Shown: positions 1-5,961 of the stretch, piece after piece
Layout of the letters: every line of letters starts with the position of its first letter
Position numbering within the stretch: the stretch's first letter is position 1
NCBI GenBank assembly: GCA_039819225.1
Contig: JBCBSN010000107.1
Location: 1 to 13,774, forward strand
Origin: Ulvibacterium sp039819225
Lineage (GTDB): Bacteria > Bacteroidota > Bacteroidia > Flavobacteriales > Flavobacteriaceae
Reading direction: 5' to 3'
Length of the DNA stretch: 13,774 nucleotides
The notes under the pieces: model-generated
Database searches by the model: none
The model's input: the letters and a program-made list of their open reading frames with translations, nothing else
What the model was told of the DNA's origin: nothing
Position numbers and translations under genes: made by a program

Positions 1-261
1 GTCTCTCGGAATTTTAGATATCCTCAAGAAGCCTACGATAATCTAGATACAGGTATGGTATTTATTGTTTTTAGTGTTGATGGGAATGGCAATATTACTA
101 ATCTAACAACGCATACGGAGGGCAATCCAATACCAAGTCTTGAAGATGAGGCGAAAAGATTATTCTCATCGTTACCTCATATGCAACCAGGGGAAACCTC
201 TGGAAAACCAGTGGAGACTAGATTCTCTATGCAAATGAACTTTAAACTATATGGAAGATAA
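1..261 (+). CDS. TonB C-terminal-like module protein, 3' end only
   Basis: The reading frame is already open at base 1, so the start lies upstream; 86 codons plus a TAA stop are visible. The fragment reads as one TonB C-terminal-like module: an FRYPQEA segment, a beta strand ending in VDGNGNITN, a helix with LEDEAKRLFSSLP, then MQPGETSGKPV and a final strand. The same order occurs twice in the M56 peptidase gene downstream, where LEDEA and MQPG recur, so these are clearly paralogous. In TonB this fold contacts outer-membrane receptors; in Bacteroidota it is often attached to M56 peptidases or small periplasmic proteins, where its role is not settled. Only 18 bases separate it from the BlaI-type gene, so co-transcription is likely. 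The N-terminal part, including any signal peptide, is outside the window. Confidence 0.85.
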   Translation, partial: VSRNFRYPQEAYDNLDTGMVFIVFSVDGNGNITNLTTHTEGNPIPSLEDEAKRLFSSLPHMQPGETSGKPVETRFSMQMNFKLYGR

Positions 262-279
262 TCTAAAAGGATTCAATCG

Positions 280-645
280 ATGAAACAACTAACAAAAGCA
301 GAAGAGGAAGTAATGCAGCAACTCTGGAAATTGCGAAAATGCAATGTGGCGGCTATTATCAAAGAACTTCCGAAACCCAAACCGGCCTATAATACAGTCT
401 CTACCATTGTCCGCATATTGGAGGATAAAGGCTTTGTGGCCCATGAGCAGGAGGGTAGGGGGTATTTGTACTTTCCTTTGGTGGAAAAGGCCGATTACAG
501 CAACCAGAGCATCACCAAATTGGTGGATGGCTATTTTCAAGGATCCTTTAAAAGCATGGTCTCTTTTTTTGTAAAGAAGAACGATATGAGCTTATCCGAA
601 CTGGAATCGATTTTAAAGGAAATAAAAAAAGATAAGAAGAGATGA
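280..645 (+). CDS. BlaI/MecI/CopY family transcriptional repressor
   Basis: A 121-residue protein of the usual length for BlaI/MecI winged-helix repressors. Residues about 3-75 form the helix-turn-helix: LTKAEEEVMQQLW opens the domain, the recognition helix carries AYNTVSTIVRILEDKGFV, and a wing follows at GRGYLYFPL. The rest is a helical dimerisation tail ending in a lysine-rich stretch. Family members bind operator dyads as dimers and are inactivated by proteolysis when a partner M56 membrane peptidase senses a signal. The gene immediately downstream encodes exactly such a peptidase, so the two are inferred to be a sensor-repressor pair. The regulated genes are probably the local operon. 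A beta-lactam role should not be assumed, because no beta-lactamase or penicillin-binding sensor domain is visible. Confidence 0.93.
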   Translation: MKQLTKAEEEVMQQLWKLRKCNVAAIIKELPKPKPAYNTVSTIVRILEDKGFVAHEQEGRGYLYFPLVEKADYSNQSITKLVDGYFQGSFKSMVSFFVKKNDMSLSELESILKEIKKDKKR

Positions 646-671
646 ACAGCGTCTTTCATCTTGACTCTAAC

Positions 672-704
672 TTCTAGTAGTCCGCTATGGCGGACGGTCT
701 AGAA
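672..704 (+). repeat. Imperfect palindrome / hairpin between the blaI-type and M56 genes
   Basis: The 81-base spacer holds a two-part dyad. An outer stem TTCTAG (672-677) pairs with CTAGAA (699-704), and an inner stem GTCCGC (680-685) pairs with GCGGAC (690-695) around a TATG loop. Only 2 and 3 bases are unpaired between the stems. It could be a BlaI-type operator, an mRNA hairpin between co-transcribed genes, or a copy of a dispersed palindrome. A similar GTCC...GGAC dyad at 7940-7956 favours the last. No T-run follows, so it is not a standard terminator. Confidence 0.6.
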
Positions 705-721
705 TCTCACGTCTAACATCT
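705..721. repeat. 17-bp repeat word shared with 10665-10681 (inverted)
   Basis: TCTCACGTCTAACATCT here matches the reverse complement of 10665-10681 at 16 of 17 bases. It sits directly before the start codon of the M56 peptidase gene, while the other copy sits just after the stop of the MutS paralogue. It appears to be a component of the modular intergenic repeat family seen in larger form at 3320-3557 and 10698-10823. Confidence 0.6.
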
Positions 722-726
722 AAAAT

Positions 727-2673
727 ATGATACAATATGTCTTAGAGTGTATCGCCTTTCAGTTGGCATTCCTCCTTATTTACGATCTTTTTTTGAAGCG
801 CGAAACTTTTTTCCAATGGAACCGGGTGTATCTCCTGGGAACTTACGTGCTTTCCCTGGTACTGCCAACGATACGGATTGAGGCCTTTACCACCCAGGTT
901 CCCCAGACTTTTAAGGGGTATCCCGAATATTTATGGAGCCTTGGGGAAACCGTGTTTACCGTTACGCCCCAAGAGTCTATTACTACTTGGGCATGGGAAT
1001 ATATCCTTTGGGGGTTGGGAATGATCCTTGCAGCTTTACTATTCGGATATAAATTATATGGGATTTATCGGTTAAGGCAGCAAGGTCAAATTCGGTATTT
1101 TAAGGAATTCACCCGTATTGTGTTGCCCAACAGCACTGTGGTCTTCTCTTTTTTTAGGTCGATTTTTTTGGGAGATACCATTTTGAAAGAGGAGCATCAG
1201 AGCATTATTAGGCATGAACTGGTCCATATTCGTCAAAGGCACTCCTACGATCTCCTATTCTTTGAGTTAATGCGCGTTGTAACTTGGTTCAATCCGCTAG
1301 TTTACCTGTATCAGAATAGGGTTTCCGAATTGCACGAGTTCATTGCCGATGACAATACCGTAAAAACCCATAAAAAGGAGCACTATCAACAACTGTTGGC
1401 GCAGGTGTTCCAGACCCAAAGAATTTCATTCATCAATCAATTTTTTAAAAAATCATTAATCAAAAAACGAATAGTCATGTTGCAAAAATCAAAATCCGGC
1501 AAATGGTGGAAGCTAAAGTATTTGGCCTTGGTACCTGTGGTTATGGGGATATTGTTCTATACCTCATGTGAGGATGAAACAATTTCAGAAGTAAACCAAG
1601 TAGATAAAGGGGAGGTAATTCTAGTGGAGGATGTGGCGAATCTCACGGAAAATGAGGAACAACTTGTTTTTCCTCACCTTATGAAATTGTCTTTCAGTGA
1701 AGAGGACTGGAAGTTGACCATAAGGGACAAAAACAATTCGGTGTATTTTTCAAAGCCGGAAAGAGAAGATTCTTTTATCTCTGGTCCTATGGGGATTCCC
1801 ATTAAAGCCCAAATGCGAATAGAATCCAGTATTTTGGATGAAGATTTACGTTTCTTTAAAAGGAAGATTAAGGCATTGGAAGGAATGGTGCCCTTTGTAG
1901 AGGTAGATGAGGTTCCCGTGTTTCCGGGTTGCGAGGACGATTCAGACCCAAGGGCCTGTTTCAACAAAATGATGCAAAAGCATATAAGTACCCATTTTAG
2001 ATATCCCCAAGAGGCCCAAAGGCAAGGGGTAGAGGGAAGGGTTAGTGTTTTGCTTACCATAGGCGAGGAAGGGAACATAACTAACATACGCAAAAGAGGC
2101 CCACATTTCCTTTTGGAGGACGAAGCGGTACGGATTATGGAAAAACTGCCCAAAATGACACCTGGGAAATCCAAAGGAAAATATGTAGCCGTGGCCTATT
2201 CAATTCCCATTGCCTTTAGATTGGAGCAGGGCGGATTTAACCCTGTTTCCCAGGATGCCGATGATGTAAGGCTACAACAGGAACAGTTGAATAATATGCC
2301 AGAAGGTGTACAATTTGCGTATGATAATGCAGTATCCTTTATGTATGCTGAAAAAGTTCCCATATTTCCCGGCTGTGAGGAAGAGGTAGACCCTAGAACC
2401 TGTTTCCTAAAAAAAGTGCAGCAACATATATCCAAAAATTTTAAATATCCTAAAAAGGCCCAAGAAATGGGGATTCAAGGAAGGGTCAATGTTCTTTTCC
2501 TGATAGATGCCAATGGCCATATCAAGAATATCGCCAAAAGAGGACCCGACAAAACCTTGGAAGATGAGGCAGAACGTATTATAGCACTATTACCAAGAAT
2601 GCAACCAGGGAATCACAATGGTAAAGAGGTTGCTGTGGCTTTTCACACACCTATCGCATTTGTATTAAATTAG
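727..2673 (+). CDS. M56 family (BlaR1-like) membrane metallopeptidase with two TonB-like C-terminal modules
   Basis: A 648-residue inner-membrane protein. Hydrophobic segments lie at about 2-22, 33-51, 92-113 and 263-281. The peptidase domain between the third and fourth carries HELVH at 163-167 (zinc ligands H163 and H167, catalytic E164) and a downstream ELHEFIAD whose E204 fits the third ligand. After the last membrane span come a linker and two modules, about 397-500 and 545-648, each made of V-P-(V/I)-F-P-G-C-E, a C-x8-C cysteine pair (C402/C411 and C550/C559), an F-(R/K)-Y-P segment, (V/I)xGRV, an LEDEA helix and a terminal strand. In BlaR1 the corresponding exported domain binds beta-lactams; here TonB-like modules replace it. 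By family precedent the peptidase should cleave, or trigger cleavage of, the adjacent BlaI-type repressor. The ligand or partner is unknown, and so is the exact topology of the modules, although the cysteines favour the periplasm. Confidence 0.9.
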   Translation: MIQYVLECIAFQLAFLLIYDLFLKRETFFQWNRVYLLGTYVLSLVLPTIRIEAFTTQVPQTFKGYPEYLWSLGETVFTVTPQESITTWAWEYILWGLGMILAALLFGYKLYGIYRLRQQGQIRYFKEFTRIVLPNSTVVFSFFRSIFLGDTILKEEHQSIIRHELVHIRQRHSYDLLFFELMRVVTWFNPLVYLYQNRVSELHEFIADDNTVKTHKKEHYQQLLAQVFQTQRISFINQFFKKSLIKKRIVMLQKSKSGKWWKLKYLALVPVVMGILFYTSCEDETISEVNQVDKGEVILVEDVANLTENEEQLVFPHLMKLSFSEEDWKLTIRDKNNSVYFSKPEREDSFISGPMGIPIKAQMRIESSILDEDLRFFKRKIKALEGMVPFVEVDEVPVFPGCEDDSDPRACFNKMMQKHISTHFRYPQEAQRQGVEGRVSVLLTIGEEGNITNIRKRGPHFLLEDEAVRIMEKLPKMTPGKSKGKYVAVAYSIPIAFRLEQGGFNPVSQDADDVRLQQEQLNNMPEGVQFAYDNAVSFMYAEKVPIFPGCEEEVDPRTCFLKKVQQHISKNFKYPKKAQEMGIQGRVNVLFLIDANGHIKNIAKRGPDKTLEDEAERIIALLPRMQPGNHNGKEVAVAFHTPIAFVLN

Positions 2674-2727
2674 GGCTTAGGTAGACGTTTGTTCCATTTT
2701 TAAGATTTTTTGGAAAACTGAAGCCCT
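2672..2727 (+). other. Nested stem-loop overlapping the M56 gene stop codon
   Basis: AGGGCTT (2672-2678) pairs with AAGCCCT (2721-2727); inside it TTCCA (2692-2696) pairs with TGGAA (2711-2715) around a T-rich loop. The first arm begins within the TAG stop. It could be a 3' mRNA-stabilising hairpin or a weak transcription terminator, but no T-run follows the outer stem. The rest of the 144-base spacer to 2817 shows nothing I can assign. Confidence 0.35.
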
Positions 2728-2817
2728 ATCATTGCCTTATGGGGACTAGTGCATTGAACGGCTTACGGAAGAAATCCGATCCCCTAGCGACTAGAAAGGG
2801 AAAAAGTCGTAATTTCC

Positions 2818-3312
2818 ATGACACAAATGGTGGGTATGCGGCATCTTTGGATTCTATTGGTTTTCAGTATGTTGTTTTCCTGTGACCTTTGGGTGTCCAA
2901 GGAAAAAAAGACCCGGGACTTGGTAAACCGCGAAATGCGGGCCATGGATTGGAATGATGTGGATGCTTACCCCTTGTTTGAAACCTGTGATGAGGGAGCT
3001 CCCAAAACGGAACAACGGGAATGTTTTGAACAGGAACTCCTTTCGCAATTTTCCAAAACCCTCAAAAGGTTCGAGTTTGTGTTTGATTCCGACGTAAATC
3101 CCACGGTAACCGTGGATTTTCTAGTGGATCAAACCGGAAAAATTGAGGTCTTGGCGATTGAACGGGATGTGCGAATTGCGAATCAGATGCCGGAGTTTGA
3201 CGGGTTGGTACGCCGAAGCCTAAAAAATATGCCACCCTTGGCCCCTGCCCTAAAAAGAGGCATTCCGGTAAATGCGAAATTCCGATTGCCCATTTTGTTA
3301 AACAAGAACTGA
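2818..3312 (+). CDS. Small lipoprotein with a degenerate TonB-like module
   Basis: A 164-residue protein counted from the ATG at 2818. In-frame ATGs at 2827 and 2836 also exist; the one at 2836 gives the cleanest signal peptide (MRHLWILLVFSMLFSC) and may be the real start. LFSC is a lipobox, so Cys22 is probably lipidated. The mature part resembles the modules of the upstream M56 peptidase: YPLFETC aligns with their VPVFPGC, a second cysteine in RECF gives a C57/C69 pair (C-x11-C against C-x8-C), and VDFLVDQTGKIEVLAI matches the central strands. Key LEDEA-type residues are degraded. It is inferred to be a periplasm-facing partner or decoy of the sensor peptidase, and a diverged duplicate of its module. 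No catalytic motif is visible. Confidence 0.8.
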   Translation: MTQMVGMRHLWILLVFSMLFSCDLWVSKEKKTRDLVNREMRAMDWNDVDAYPLFETCDEGAPKTEQRECFEQELLSQFSKTLKRFEFVFDSDVNPTVTVDFLVDQTGKIEVLAIERDVRIANQMPEFDGLVRRSLKNMPPLAPALKRGIPVNAKFRLPILLNKN

Positions 3313-3319
3313 TGGTTTA

Positions 3320-3557
3320 CAAGTTCAAGTGTCAAGTTCAAGCTCAAAAGGTTTAGGAGTTTAGAGGTTTATGAGTTTATATCTTTCTATCCCTAAGCCG
3401 CCTGGGCCTAACAAATGGCACTTCGTACTTCTAACCTCGTATTTCGTATTTCAAAATTCAAGTTCAAAAGTTTATGAGTTTAGAAGTTTATTAGTTTATG
3501 GATTTAGTCTTGCTCCCATTCTGTTAAGGCTAAATATTTCAAACTCCGTAATTCGTA
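3320..3557. repeat. Dispersed intergenic repeat, copy 1 (blocks A and B)
   Basis: This covers most of the 318-base gene-free stretch between the lipoprotein gene and ruvC. Block A (3320-3381) matches the reverse complement of 10762-10823 at 56 of 62 positions without gaps. Block B (3504-3557) matches the reverse complement of 10698-10751 at 45 of 54. Between them, 3382-3503 contains a second partial A-like run (TTTATGAGTTTA, GAAGTTTATTAG) and several TTCGTA/CGTATTTC words. The alignment was done by eye. An apparent 66-codon ORF across it is not a convincing gene. Confidence 0.8.
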
Positions 3558-3586
3558 CCTCGTATTTCTAATTTCGTACCTTCAAA

Positions 3587-3621
3587 CACTGAACACTGAA
3601 CACTGAACACTGAACACTGAA
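3587..3621. repeat. Tandem array of five exact 7-mers before ruvC
   Basis: CACTGAA is repeated five times without a mismatch, followed by one degenerate copy (TACCGAA, 3622-3628). The array ends 9 bases before the proposed TTG start of ruvC. Units of 7 bp could change number by slippage and so change leader length; the array lies upstream of the chosen start and outside the coding frame. Confidence 0.95.
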
Positions 3622-3630
3622 TACCGAACC

Positions 3631-4185
3631 TTGTCCAACGAAAAAATCATATTAGGCATAGACCCCGGTACCACGATTATGGGCTTTGGGGTGATCAAGG
3701 TAGTGGATAAAAAGATGGAATTCGTTCAGATGAACGAACTGCAGCTTAAAAAGTACGGGGACCATTATGTGAAGCTGAAACATATCTTTGAGCGTACCTT
3801 GGAGCTGATCGATACCCATTATCCCGATGAAATTGCCATTGAGGCCCCATTTTATAGCAAGAATGTACAGAGTATGCTAAAATTGGGACGTGCTCAAGGC
3901 GTGGCCATGGCCGCCGGGCTTTCCCGTCAGATACCTATTACGGAATACCTTCCCAAGAAAATCAAGATGGCCATTACGGGAAATGGGAACGCCAGTAAGG
4001 AGCAGGTGGCCAAAATGTTGCAAAGTACACTTAAATTAAAGTCATTGCCCCAAAATTTGGATAGTACGGACGGTCTCGCCGCCGCGGTATGCCATTTTTA
4101 TAATGAAGGAAGGGTAGAAATCGGCAAAAGGTATTCAGGGTGGGAGAGCTTTGTTAAGAGCAACGTGGATAGGGTTAAAAGGTGA
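3631..4185 (+). CDS. ruvC: Holliday junction endonuclease RuvC
   Basis: A 184-residue protein, close to the usual RuvC length. RuvC dimers resolve four-way DNA junctions made by RuvAB branch migration during recombinational repair in the cytoplasm. All four acidic catalytic positions are present: D11 in GIDPGT, E71 in AIEAPF, and D144 and D147 in NLDSTDGLA. The SKNVQSMLKLGRAQGVA helix and the GNGNASKEQV loop are typical. The start is TTG at 3631: no ATG precedes the conserved IILGIDPGT, and the frame is closed by a TGA at 3604, within the 7-mer array. A CTG at 3610 is a less likely alternative. The combination of a TTG start and a repeat-built leader suggests low or tuned translation, which is an inference. 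Confidence 0.96.
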   Translation: MSNEKIILGIDPGTTIMGFGVIKVVDKKMEFVQMNELQLKKYGDHYVKLKHIFERTLELIDTHYPDEIAIEAPFYSKNVQSMLKLGRAQGVAMAAGLSRQIPITEYLPKKIKMAITGNGNASKEQVAKMLQSTLKLKSLPQNLDSTDGLAAAVCHFYNEGRVEIGKRYSGWESFVKSNVDRVKR

Positions 4186-4190
4186 AAGGG

Positions 4191-4201
4191 AATCAGTAGA
4201 C
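4191..4201. repeat. Left arm of inverted repeat flanking the four-helix-bundle gene
   Basis: AATCAGTAGAC here is the exact reverse complement of 4687-4697. Extending outward to 20 bases (4182-4201 against 4687-4706) gives 17 of 20 matches; the outer end overlaps the ruvC stop codon. The remaining spacer to 4245 has no other recognisable site. Confidence 0.7.
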
Positions 4202-4245
4202 AGTGGTCAGTTGTTAGGGTAACAGGCGGAAGATAAAATTCAATT

Positions 4246-4611
4246 ATGAAGTTTGATGAGCTTTTGGCATATCGTAAGTCTTTTGACCTGTCTATGGGAA
4301 TTTTTGAAATAACCAAGTCCTTTCCGAAAGAGGAACGCTATGCCTTGACCTATCAGATTCGACGGTCTTCTCGGAGTGTTTCGGCCAATATTACGGAAGC
4401 CTATGCAAAAAGAAGATACCCAAAACATTTTATAAGCAAATTAACCGATAGCGACGGAGAGAACTTGGAAACCCAAAATTGGTCGAAGTACGCCTTGGCC
4501 TGTGGTTATATTCAAAATCAATTTTATGAAAGTTTGATGGAAGAAAGTTATGAAGTTGGGAAGTTACTGTATTACATGATAAGCAATCCCGGTAAATTCG
4601 GTTCCAAGTGA
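4246..4611 (+). CDS. Four-helix-bundle protein of the 23S rRNA intervening-sequence family
   Basis: A 121-residue all-helical protein. Recognition rests on the family pattern: an opening helix with FDELLAYRKSFDL, then ALTYQIRRSSRSVSANITEAYA, then a long helix with KLTDSDGENLETQNW, and a closing helix ending KLLYYMISN. The usual central motif is Y-x-L-x-x-Q-x-x-R-(A/S)-x-x-S-I-x-x-N-I-(A/V)-E-G; here SVSANITEA keeps N-I-x-E but has alanine where glycycine-like small glycine is usual. Relatives are encoded inside intervening sequences of 23S rRNA genes and, more distantly, include the Avd subunit of diversity-generating retroelements; many Bacteroidota carry stand-alone copies. No 23S rRNA and no reverse transcriptase are present here. 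The function is unknown, with nucleic-acid binding suspected. It interrupts the ruvC-hemW neighbourhood and is bracketed by inverted repeats, which suggests it arrived as a unit. Confidence 0.88.
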   Translation: MKFDELLAYRKSFDLSMGIFEITKSFPKEERYALTYQIRRSSRSVSANITEAYAKRRYPKHFISKLTDSDGENLETQNWSKYALACGYIQNQFYESLMEESYEVGKLLYYMISNPGKFGSK

Positions 4612-4652
4612 TGGAATGTTACCATGTATATCCGGTATTGAGCAGTTATCGG

Positions 4653-4686
4653 GGTTTGTCCACCTGCCCCCTGCCCCCTGCAAACC
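4653..4686 (+). other. C-rich stem-loop after the four-helix-bundle gene
   Basis: GGTTTG (4653-4658) pairs with CAAACC (4681-4686) around a 22-base loop containing the duplicated word CCCCCTG. It abuts the right inverted-repeat arm. It may be a 3' structure of the preceding transcript; there is no T-run. Confidence 0.35.
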
Positions 4687-4697
4687 GTCTACTGATT
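4687..4697. repeat. Right arm of inverted repeat flanking the four-helix-bundle gene
   Basis: GTCTACTGATT is the exact reverse complement of 4191-4201. The two arms bracket a unit of 507 bases that contains the complete four-helix-bundle gene. The right arm merges into the TACTG-rich array that follows, so the similarity could partly reflect shared low-complexity words. Confidence 0.65.
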
Positions 4698-4764
4698 ACT
4701 GTTCACTACTTACTGTTCACTGCTTACTATTTACTGCTCACTATTTACTACGTACTGCTTACTA
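4698..4764. repeat. Degenerate TACTG/TTCAC array directly upstream of hemW
   Basis: About 67 bases are built almost entirely from variants of TTACTGTTCAC, CACTGCTTACT and CTATTTACTA, ending 4 bases before the hemW ATG. There is no strict period, but TACTG and TTAC recur every 7-10 bases. The strand contains almost no G except in TACTG and CTGC words, so the transcript leader should be largely unstructured. No promoter matching the Bacteroidota TTTG / TAnnTTTG pattern is visible in it. Confidence 0.8.
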
Positions 4765-4768
4765 AAAA

Positions 4769-5947
4769 ATGAGCGGCATCTATATCCATATCCCCTTCTG
4801 CAAGCAGGCCTGTCATTATTGCGATTTTCACTTTTCTACCAACCTAAAGAAAAAGGAGGCGATGATCCAAGCCTTGGTAAAAGAAATCGAACTTCGAAAA
4901 GGGGAGTTTGACCATGAAATTATAGAGACTGTTTACTTTGGAGGAGGTACCCCATCTATATTGCAAATTCGGGAACTCCAGGAAATCCTAAATGCCATAT
5001 ATTCCCATTATACCGTGGCAAAGGACGCGGAAATTACCTTGGAAGCCAATCCGGACGATCTGGTTGCGGATTCCCGTTCCCTGAGCGGAGCCGAAGGGAA
5101 CGGTATTATCGGGACAAAGCTAAAGCACTATAAGGAAATAGGCATTAACCGTTTAAGCATTGGCATACAGTCTTTTTTCGAGGAAGACTTGAGGCTAATA
5201 AATCGCGCTCATTCTTCGGAACAGGCCAAAGACTGTCTCTCAAGGGCAACAGCGTATTTTGACAACCTATCGGTAGACCTTATTTACGGTATCCCGGGCT
5301 TGTCCCATAAACGTTGGAGGGAGAATATAGCCAAGGCTCTATCCTATGGAATTCCGCATATCTCCAGCTATGCCTTAACCGTGGAGCCCAAAACGGCCTT
5401 GGCCTATATGATCAAAACAGGGAAGATGGCAGATGTGGACGACAATCAGGCCCAAGAGCAATTCCATATCCTTTTGGAGGCTTTGGAAGAAAAGGGTTTT
5501 GTAAACTATGAAATCTCCAATTTTGGAAAACCTGGCCGTTTTTCCCGGAATAACACTGCCTATTGGCGGCAGAAGAAGTACATAGGTATTGGGCCCTCGG
5601 CACATTCCTATGATGGGAGGCGTAGAAGTTGGAACGTGAACAACAACAGCACGTACATAAAGGCTTTGGAACGGAGGGAGTTGCCAATGGAAACCGAAAC
5701 GCTCTCAACCACCGATCGGTACAACGAATACATAATGACCGGTCTTCGTACCATGTGGGGGGTTTCCCTTACCAAAGTAAGGACCGAATATGGCACCAAC
5801 TATGGAACCTATTTGGAGGAACATGCACAAGGGCATATTAAGGAAAAATTGCTATACCTGGATGGGGATCGGTTACTGACCACAAGAAAGGGCAAGTTTT
5901 TTGCGGATGGGATTGCGGCCCATCTTTTTATGTTAAATTTAGAATGA
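4769..5947 (+). CDS. hemW: Radical SAM heme chaperone HemW (coproporphyrinogen III oxidase-like)
   Basis: A 392-residue member of the HemN/HemW group. The 4Fe-4S/SAM site is C11-x3-C15-x2-C18, followed by DF rather than the fourth cysteine of HemN, which points to HemW, a protein that binds heme and delivers it to target proteins. GGGTPS (58-63), ANPDD (93-97), NRLSIGIQSF and the SVDLIYGIPG strand follow in the normal order, and the HemW-type C-terminal domain begins near 300. Two oddities: residues 102-116 (SRSLSGAEGNGIIGT) form an extra segment encoded by a palindromic 45-bp insertion, and the heme-contact motif HNxxYW reads NNTAYW at 261-266, so its histidine is an asparagine. The frame is intact, so the protein is presumably made. 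It lies 14 bases before the cyclase-family gene, with probable co-transcription. Confidence 0.93.
   Translation: MSGIYIHIPFCKQACHYCDFHFSTNLKKKEAMIQALVKEIELRKGEFDHEIIETVYFGGGTPSILQIRELQEILNAIYSHYTVAKDAEITLEANPDDLVADSRSLSGAEGNGIIGTKLKHYKEIGINRLSIGIQSFFEEDLRLINRAHSSEQAKDCLSRATAYFDNLSVDLIYGIPGLSHKRWRENIAKALSYGIPHISSYALTVEPKTALAYMIKTGKMADVDDNQAQEQFHILLEALEEKGFVNYEISNFGKPGRFSRNNTAYWRQKKYIGIGPSAHSYDGRRRSWNVNNNSTYIKALERRELPMETETLSTTDRYNEYIMTGLRTMWGVSLTKVRTEYGTNYGTYLEEHAQGHIKEKLLYLDGDRLLTTRKGKFFADGIAAHLFMLNLE
5072..5116. repeat. Palindromic repeat inserted in frame within hemW
   Basis: This 45-bp segment supplies exactly the 15 residues by which this HemW exceeds the usual spacing between the DDL and NRLSIG motifs (28 residues here, about 13 normally, from memory of the family). 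It contains a perfect 9-bp stem, CCGTTCCCT (5074-5082) with AGGGAACGG (5095-5103), around the 12-base loop GAGCGGAGCCGA. A second dyad, TCCCG (5072-5076) with CGGGA (5110-5114), frames it. The core TGAGCGGAGCCGAAG looks like a palindromic repeat I recall as common between genes in marine flavobacteria. No target-site duplication is obvious. Confidence 0.75.
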
Positions 5948-5961
5948 AACAACTTCAATAA

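Noticed and set aside
1674..2174. Long antisense frame opposite the M56 gene
   Set aside because: It is a shadow of the well-supported + strand frame and has no recognisable domain.
3371..3571. 66-codon open frame between the lipoprotein gene and ruvC
   Set aside because: It lies inside repeat copy 1, has no family features, and its codons simply read the repeat words.
3587..3628. CRISPR-like impression from regular short repeats
   Set aside because: The units are 7 bp in direct tandem with no spacers, and no cas genes are present.
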